From Bordetella sp. (GTDB lineage: Bacteria; Pseudomonadota; Gammaproteobacteria; Burkholderiales; Burkholderiaceae_B): a stretch of DNA of 10,404 bases. Both the position numbers and the translations under genes were made by a program. The DNA is taken from the NCBI GenBank assembly GCA_027450125.1, contig DAIDKG010000277.1, positions 1 through 10,404 on the forward strand. Reading direction: 5' to 3'. Positions 6,431 to 10,404 of the stretch are shown here, one piece after another; position 1 is the stretch's first letter; each line of letters opens with the position of its first letter. Under the pieces are notes generated by a model, which made no database searches, had not been told where the DNA came from, and saw nothing but the letters and a program-made list of their open reading frames with translations.

Positions 6431-7807
6431 ATGATGATCACCGAACCCGCCCGGCAGGTACCTCTGCACGGTGAGTATGACGTCGCGGTGCTCGGCGGCG
6501 GCCCCGCCGGCATCCTTGCCGCTGCCAGCGCAGCGCGCAACGGCGCGCGCGTGCTGCTGATCGAGCGCTACGGCTTTTTGGGCGGCATGGGGACGGCGGC
6601 AGGCGTGTCCAACTTCTGCGGCCTGCACGCCAATGTGCACGGGCAAATCCGCCAGGTCGTGCACGGCATGGCCGACGAACTGCTCGACCGCATGCGCGCC
6701 CTGGACGGGTTGAACGAGCCGCACCTGATCCTGGGCAAGATCCACGCACAGGCCTACGACATCTCGGCCTTCAAGTGCGCCGCCGACGCCCTGGTGCAGC
6801 ATTGCGGCGTCGAGCTGCTGTTCCATGCGCTGGCCACCGGCACGGCGCGCGACGCCGACGGCCGGCTCGACGCGCTGTTGCTGGAGACCAAGTCCGGGCG
6901 CCGCGCGGTGCGCGCCCGCGCCTTCATCGACTGCTCGGGCGATGCCGACCTGGCGCACTGGGCCGGCCTGCCCTACGAGAAGGGCGACTCGGCCGGGCAC
7001 ATGATGTATCCCACGCTGATGTTCAAGGTCGGCAATGTCGACGGCGTGCGCGCGCAAGAGGCCTGGAAGACCATCCCAACGCTGATGGACCAGGCCCAGG
7101 CCAGCGGCGAATTCACCTTCCCGCGGCGCGGCGCCATCGTGCGGCCGCAAAAGCACGACTACGAATGGCGCGTCAACGTGACGCAGCTGGCCAACCGCGA
7201 CGGCTCGGCCGCCGACGGCACCGACGCGCTCTCGCTGTCGGCGGCCGAACTGGAGGGACGCCGGCAGATCGTCGACTACCTGGCATTCCTGCGCGCCAAG
7301 GTGCCGGGTTTCGAGAAAGCCTACATCCTGGACATCGCGCCGCAGCTGGGCATCCGCGAGACCCGCCGCATCATCGGCGAATACGTGCTCACGCGCGAAG
7401 ACGTGCTGGGCTGCGCGGACTTTCCCGACAGCATCGGCGTGAACGGCTGGCCGCTGGAGATCCACACCGCAGGCGATGTGCAGTGGGTCTGGCCGCCCAT
7501 TCCGGAATCGCGCGGCTACAACCAGCTGCCTTTGCGCATGATCGTGCCCCGGCAGGGCCCGGGCATCCCCGACAACGTGCTGGTGGCGGGCCGCTGCGCC
7601 TCCATGACGCATGAAGGCCAATCGGCCGCGCGCGTGAGCGGCAGCTGCTTCGTCATGGGCGAAGCGGCGGGCACCGCGGCCGCCCTGGCCCTGCGCGCCG
7701 GCATTGCGCCCGCGCGCCTGGCGCCGCAAGCGCTGCAACAACAACTCGAACGCCAGGGCGTATTCCTGGGCGCTCGCGAGCAATCACCGGAGACCGCACT
7801 GCAATGA
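6431..7807 (+). CDS. FAD-dependent oxidoreductase (PF12831-like), substrate unknown
   Basis: The protein is 458 residues and carries an N-terminal FAD-binding Rossmann fold, GGGPAGILAAASAARNGARV (22-41) with acidic E45 at the end of the second strand, then GGMGTAAGVSNFCG. The middle holds FIDCSGDADLAHWAG, a segment common in this family, and IRETRRIIGEYVLT begins at residue 308. The C-terminal FAD motif VLVAGRCASMTHEGQSAAR starts at 383. No signal peptide or membrane segment is seen, so it should be cytoplasmic. The start at 6431 has AGGAGG 5 bases upstream; a second ATG follows at once. Its last four bases overlap the start of the hydroxylase gene (ATGA), so the two are likely coupled in translation and pathway. 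It is not an aromatic-ring hydroxylase by motif. A role in oxidising a precursor of 3-hydroxybenzoate is a guess; I cannot name a reaction. Confidence 0.85.
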   Translation: MMITEPARQVPLHGEYDVAVLGGGPAGILAAASAARNGARVLLIERYGFLGGMGTAAGVSNFCGLHANVHGQIRQVVHGMADELLDRMRALDGLNEPHLILGKIHAQAYDISAFKCAADALVQHCGVELLFHALATGTARDADGRLDALLLETKSGRRAVRARAFIDCSGDADLAHWAGLPYEKGDSAGHMMYPTLMFKVGNVDGVRAQEAWKTIPTLMDQAQASGEFTFPRRGAIVRPQKHDYEWRVNVTQLANRDGSAADGTDALSLSAAELEGRRQIVDYLAFLRAKVPGFEKAYILDIAPQLGIRETRRIIGEYVLTREDVLGCADFPDSIGVNGWPLEIHTAGDVQWVWPPIPESRGYNQLPLRMIVPRQGPGIPDNVLVAGRCASMTHEGQSAARVSGSCFVMGEAAGTAAALALRAGIAPARLAPQALQQQLERQGVFLGAREQSPETALQ

Positions 7808-9000
7808 ACACTCAATCGGCCATCGTCGTGGGCGGAGGCATAGGCGGCCTGGCCGCCGCGCTGGCCCTGACCCGCCAGGGCATCCGCGTACAACTGCTGG
7901 AGCAGGCCGCGCACATCGGCGAAATCGGCGCCGGCATCCAGCTCGGCCCCAATGCCTTCGCCGCGCTCGACGCGCTGGGCGTGGGCCACATCGCCCGCCA
8001 GCGCGCCGTTTTCACCGACCACATCATCATGATGGACGCGGTCGACAACAGCGAAGTCGTGCGCATCGAGACGGGCAAGGCGTTCCAGGAGCGCTTCAAC
8101 GGCCCTTACGCCGTGATCCACCGCGCCGACATCCACGGCGCCATCCTGGAAGGCGTGCAGCACGACCCGCTCATCTCCTTTCACACCTCGACCCACATCA
8201 CGGGCTTCACGCAAACCGACGACTACGCCGAGGTAAGCGACGACAAAGGCAAGACCTACCGCGCCGACATCGTGGTGGGCTGCGACGGCGTGAAATCGGT
8301 GGTGCGCCAGAGCCTCATCGGCGATCCGCCGCGCGTGACCGGCCACGTGGTCTACCGCGCCGTGGTCGAGCGCGAGAACATGCCCGAGGACCTGCGCATC
8401 AACGCCCCCGTGCTGTGGGCCGGTCCGCGCTGCCACCTGGTGCACTACCCGCTGCGCGGCGGCGCGCAATACAACCTGGTCGTGACCTTCCACAGCCGCG
8501 AACAGGAAGAATGGGGCGTGCGCGACGGCAGCAAGCAAGAAGTGCTGTCGTATTTCCAGGGCATCCACGCCCGCCCGCGCCAGCTGCTGGACCGCCCGAC
8601 CTCATGGCGCCGCTGGGCCACGGCCGACCGCGAGCCGGTGGACCAATGGAGCTACGGCCGCGCCACCATCCTGGGCGATGCCGCCCACCCCATGTCGCAG
8701 TACATGGCCCAGGGCGCCTGCATGGCGCTGGAAGACGCCGTCACGCTGGGCCTGGCCGTGGCGCAGCACAAGGACGACCTCCCCGCCGCGTTCAAGTTGT
8801 ACGAATCGCTGCGCATTCCGCGCAGCGCCCGCGTGCTCTGGTCCACGCGCGAGATGGGCCGCATCTATCACGCCCAGGGCGTGGAGCGGGCCGTGCGCAA
8901 TTCGCTGTGGCAGGGCCGCTCGCAACAATCGTTCTATGACGCGCTGCAGTGGCTGTACGGCTGGAATGCCGACAACTGCATGAGCGGCATCAGGCTCTGA
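7804..9000 (+). CDS. FAD-dependent aromatic monooxygenase, probable 3-hydroxybenzoate 6-hydroxylase
   Basis: This class A flavoprotein monooxygenase probably uses NADH and O2 to para-hydroxylate 3-hydroxybenzoate to gentisate. The protein is 398 residues, normal for the family. It has GGGIGG (10-15), the DG motif around D161-G162 in VVGCDGVKSVVRQ, the GD motif GDAAHP (291-296), and a C-terminal stretch resembling known 3-hydroxybenzoate 6-hydroxylases (QGVERAVRNSLWQGR, then YDALQWLYGW). H211, Y215 and Q303 appear to match His213, Tyr217 and Gln301, which I recall as active-site residues of the Rhodococcus jostii enzyme. CGGAGA lies about 10 bases before the start, which overlaps the preceding gene by 4 bases. 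The isomerase and hydrolase of the gentisate route upstream support the call. Salicylate 5- or 1-hydroxylase-type activity is the main alternative. Names used elsewhere include nagX, mhbM and xlnD. Confidence 0.88.
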   Translation: MNTQSAIVVGGGIGGLAAALALTRQGIRVQLLEQAAHIGEIGAGIQLGPNAFAALDALGVGHIARQRAVFTDHIIMMDAVDNSEVVRIETGKAFQERFNGPYAVIHRADIHGAILEGVQHDPLISFHTSTHITGFTQTDDYAEVSDDKGKTYRADIVVGCDGVKSVVRQSLIGDPPRVTGHVVYRAVVERENMPEDLRINAPVLWAGPRCHLVHYPLRGGAQYNLVVTFHSREQEEWGVRDGSKQEVLSYFQGIHARPRQLLDRPTSWRRWATADREPVDQWSYGRATILGDAAHPMSQYMAQGACMALEDAVTLGLAVAQHKDDLPAAFKLYESLRIPRSARVLWSTREMGRIYHAQGVERAVRNSLWQGRSQQSFYDALQWLYGWNADNCMSGIRL

Positions 9001-9032
9001 TACGCAATCCATCCAATACCGAGGAGACAACC

Positions 9033-10220
9033 ATGAAAAACCCCGCATTGCATCGCATCGCCGCTGCCGTCCTGCTCGCCGTGGCCGGCTGCGGTTCGGC
9101 TCTGGCGCAAACCCAGAAGCCCGTGAAAATCGGCTTCATCGACACCCTGTCCACGCCTGCCGGCTACATCGGCGAAGACCAGCGCGACGCCTTCATGCTG
9201 GCCGTCAAGGAAGGCGGCGGCAAGCTGGGCGGCGTACCCGTGGACGTGGTGGTCGAGGACGACGGCCTCAAGCCCGCTGCCGCCAAGCAGATCGCCGACC
9301 GCATGGTGCAGGACGGAATCCGCCTCTTTACCGGCGTGAACTTCTCCAACGTGATGGCTGCCGTGGGCCCGACCGTGCTCAACGCGGGCGCCTTCTACGT
9401 CGGCCTGAATGCCGGTCCCTCGAACTACGCCGGCAAGGCCTGCAACAAGAATTTCTTCTCGGCCTCTTTCCAGAACGACTCGTTCAGCGACACCGCAGGC
9501 ATTGTGGCTAACGAACTAGGCATGAAACGCATGGTGGTGATGGCGCCCAACTACCAGGCCGGCCGCGACGCGGTGAACGGCTTCAAGAGCACCTACAAAG
9601 GCCAGATCGTCGACGAGATCTACACCAAGCTGGACCAGTCCGACTTTTCGGTGGAACTGGCGCGCATCCGCTCGCTCGCCCCCGACGCGATCTTCCAGTT
9701 CCAGCCCGGCGGCGCCGGCATCAACCTGGCCAAGCAGTTCGCCAACTCGGGCCTGTCCGGCAAGATCAAGATGATCACCCCCATCTACTCCATGGACGAT
9801 CGCATGCTGGCCGCCAGCGGCGCGGCCGCCAAGGGCTACTACCTGAGCTCGCCCTGGAGCGCCGACCTGGACAATGCGCAGAACAAGCACTTCCTGCAGG
9901 CATTCGAGGCAGCCTACCACCGCACGCCCACGGTCTACGCCGCCCAGGCCTACGACACGGCCAACCTGATCGCCTCGGCGCTCAAGGCGGTCGGCGGCGA
10001 CGTCACCGGCAAGGCCGACGCCTTCCGCGCCGCGCTGCAGAAAGCCGACTTTCCTTCCGTGCGCGGCCACTTCAAATTCGCGGCCAACCACTATCCCATC
10101 CAGGACTGGTACCTGCTGCACATCGAGGACGACAGCGCCGGCAAGCTGGTCTACAAGGACCTGAGAGTCATCGCGCGCGACCACGTCGATCCGTACGTCG
10201 GCCAGTGCAAAATGCAATAA
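9033..10220 (+). CDS. LivJ-like ABC transporter substrate-binding protein (Peripla_BP_6)
   Basis: This periplasmic receptor belongs to a branched-chain amino acid-type (HAAT) ABC system; many relatives bind aromatic acids. The protein is 395 residues. After the signal peptide comes VKIGFIDTLSTPAGYIGEDQ, the usual first strand of the fold; further family features are GGVPVDVVVEDDGLKPAAAKQ-type spacing, the DAIFQFQPGGAGINLAKQF region and TVYAAQAYDTANLIASAL. The signal offers two cleavage options: a lipobox V17-A18-G19-C20 and a type I site after A23-L24-A25. The ATG at 9033 has GAGGAGAC at 9021-9028, while earlier in-frame starts lie inside the hydroxylase gene. It follows the hydroxylase by 32 bases and precedes a LivH-like permease by 19, so it belongs to one operon. 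Given the neighbours, 3-hydroxybenzoate or a related aromatic acid is the likely ligand; this is inference. Confidence 0.93.
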   Translation: MKNPALHRIAAAVLLAVAGCGSALAQTQKPVKIGFIDTLSTPAGYIGEDQRDAFMLAVKEGGGKLGGVPVDVVVEDDGLKPAAAKQIADRMVQDGIRLFTGVNFSNVMAAVGPTVLNAGAFYVGLNAGPSNYAGKACNKNFFSASFQNDSFSDTAGIVANELGMKRMVVMAPNYQAGRDAVNGFKSTYKGQIVDEIYTKLDQSDFSVELARIRSLAPDAIFQFQPGGAGINLAKQFANSGLSGKIKMITPIYSMDDRMLAASGAAAKGYYLSSPWSADLDNAQNKHFLQAFEAAYHRTPTVYAAQAYDTANLIASALKAVGGDVTGKADAFRAALQKADFPSVRGHFKFAANHYPIQDWYLLHIEDDSAGKLVYKDLRVIARDHVDPYVGQCKMQ

Positions 10221-10239
10221 GCCGGGACTGGAAATCGCC

Positions 10240-10404
10240 ATGCTGATGTTCTTCGAGCAGTTGCTCAACGGGCTGCAGTACAGCGCGCTGCTGTTCCTGC
10301 TGTCGGCCGGCCTGACGCTGGTGTTCGGGATCATGAACGTCATCAACCTGACGCATGGCTCCTTCTACATGGTCGGCGCCTTCTGCGCCGCCGCCGCGGT
10401 CGCC
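10240..10404 (+). CDS. livH: LivH-like ABC transporter permease (3' end beyond window)
   Basis: The first 55 residues are visible and open to the window edge. After the short start MLMFFEQLLNGLQYSALLF comes the highly conserved LivH signature VFGIMNVINLTHGSF and the start of the next membrane segment (MVGAFCAAAA). In the family this inner-membrane subunit pairs with LivM and the ATPases LivG and LivF. Its start lies 19 bases after the LivJ-like receptor's stop, with only a modest GGAA ribosome site; an ATG two codons later is an alternative. Together with the receptor it indicates that a full HAAT-type uptake system for the aromatic operon's substrate continues to the right. Confidence 0.9.
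   Translation, partial: MLMFFEQLLNGLQYSALLFLLSAGLTLVFGIMNVINLTHGSFYMVGAFCAAAAVA

Noticed and set aside
4487..8568. Several 300-465 codon minus-strand open frames opposite the plus-strand operon
   Set aside because: All lie antisense to genes with clear domains and are rich in His, Gln, Arg and Val as expected for reverse frames of GC-rich genes; none shows a family motif or a matching ribosome site.
8949..9032. Earlier in-frame start for the LivJ-like receptor
   Set aside because: It lies inside the hydroxylase gene and would put 28 residues in front of a good signal peptide; GAGGAGAC correctly precedes the ATG at 9033.
1..10404. CRISPR array, tRNA/rRNA, insertion sequence or phage genes
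   Set aside because: I found no regularly spaced repeats, transposase or integrase motifs, or tRNA-like folds; gene spacing and codon use look uniform.

Overview
This is a GC-rich window (coding regions look to be well above 60% G+C) packed with metabolic and transport genes. The organism is most likely a betaproteobacterium of the Alcaligenaceae (Bordetella/Achromobacter type). The grounds are the GC-rich codon use, a Bug-family solute-binding receptor (a family greatly expanded in that group), and the mix of aromatic-catabolism genes with ABC receptors. The genus is inferred from style and not proven. I saw no mobile element, RNA gene, CRISPR array or pseudogene.

Layout. The left third (1-3786) reads on the minus strand. 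In order of transcription it holds a LysR-type regulator (3786-2869), a periplasmic peptide-type ABC solute-binding protein (2750-1239), and a gamma-glutamyltransferase-family enzyme that starts 5 bases after the receptor's stop and runs off the left edge (1233-1). The right two thirds (3888-10404) read on the plus strand. They hold a short fumarylpyruvate-hydrolase-type enzyme (3888-4589), a zeta-class GST isomerase (4589-5230), a Bug solute-binding protein (5365-6381), an FAD-dependent oxidoreductase of unknown substrate (6431-7807), a 3-hydroxybenzoate 6-hydroxylase-type flavoprotein (7804-9000), a LivJ-like ABC receptor (9033-10220), and the start of a LivH-like permease (10240 onward).

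How the genes work together. The right-hand block looks like a gentisate-pathway operon. The flavin monooxygenase would turn 3-hydroxybenzoate into gentisate. A ring-cleaving gentisate 1,2-dioxygenase, not present in the window, would give maleylpyruvate. The zeta GST would isomerise this to fumarylpyruvate, and the hydrolase would split it to fumarate and pyruvate. The Bug protein and the Liv-type ABC system probably bring in the aromatic acid or a precursor. The FAD oxidoreductase, translationally coupled to the hydroxylase, is the main unexplained component.

Regulation. The divergent spacer between the LysR gene and the hydrolase (3787-3887) is AT-rich. It carries a perfect 8-bp inverted repeat immediately upstream of a plausible sigma-70 promoter, the usual arrangement for LysR-type control of a divergent catabolic operon. 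The peptide receptor plus gamma-glutamyltransferase pair looks like a separate function that may be co-transcribed with the regulator.
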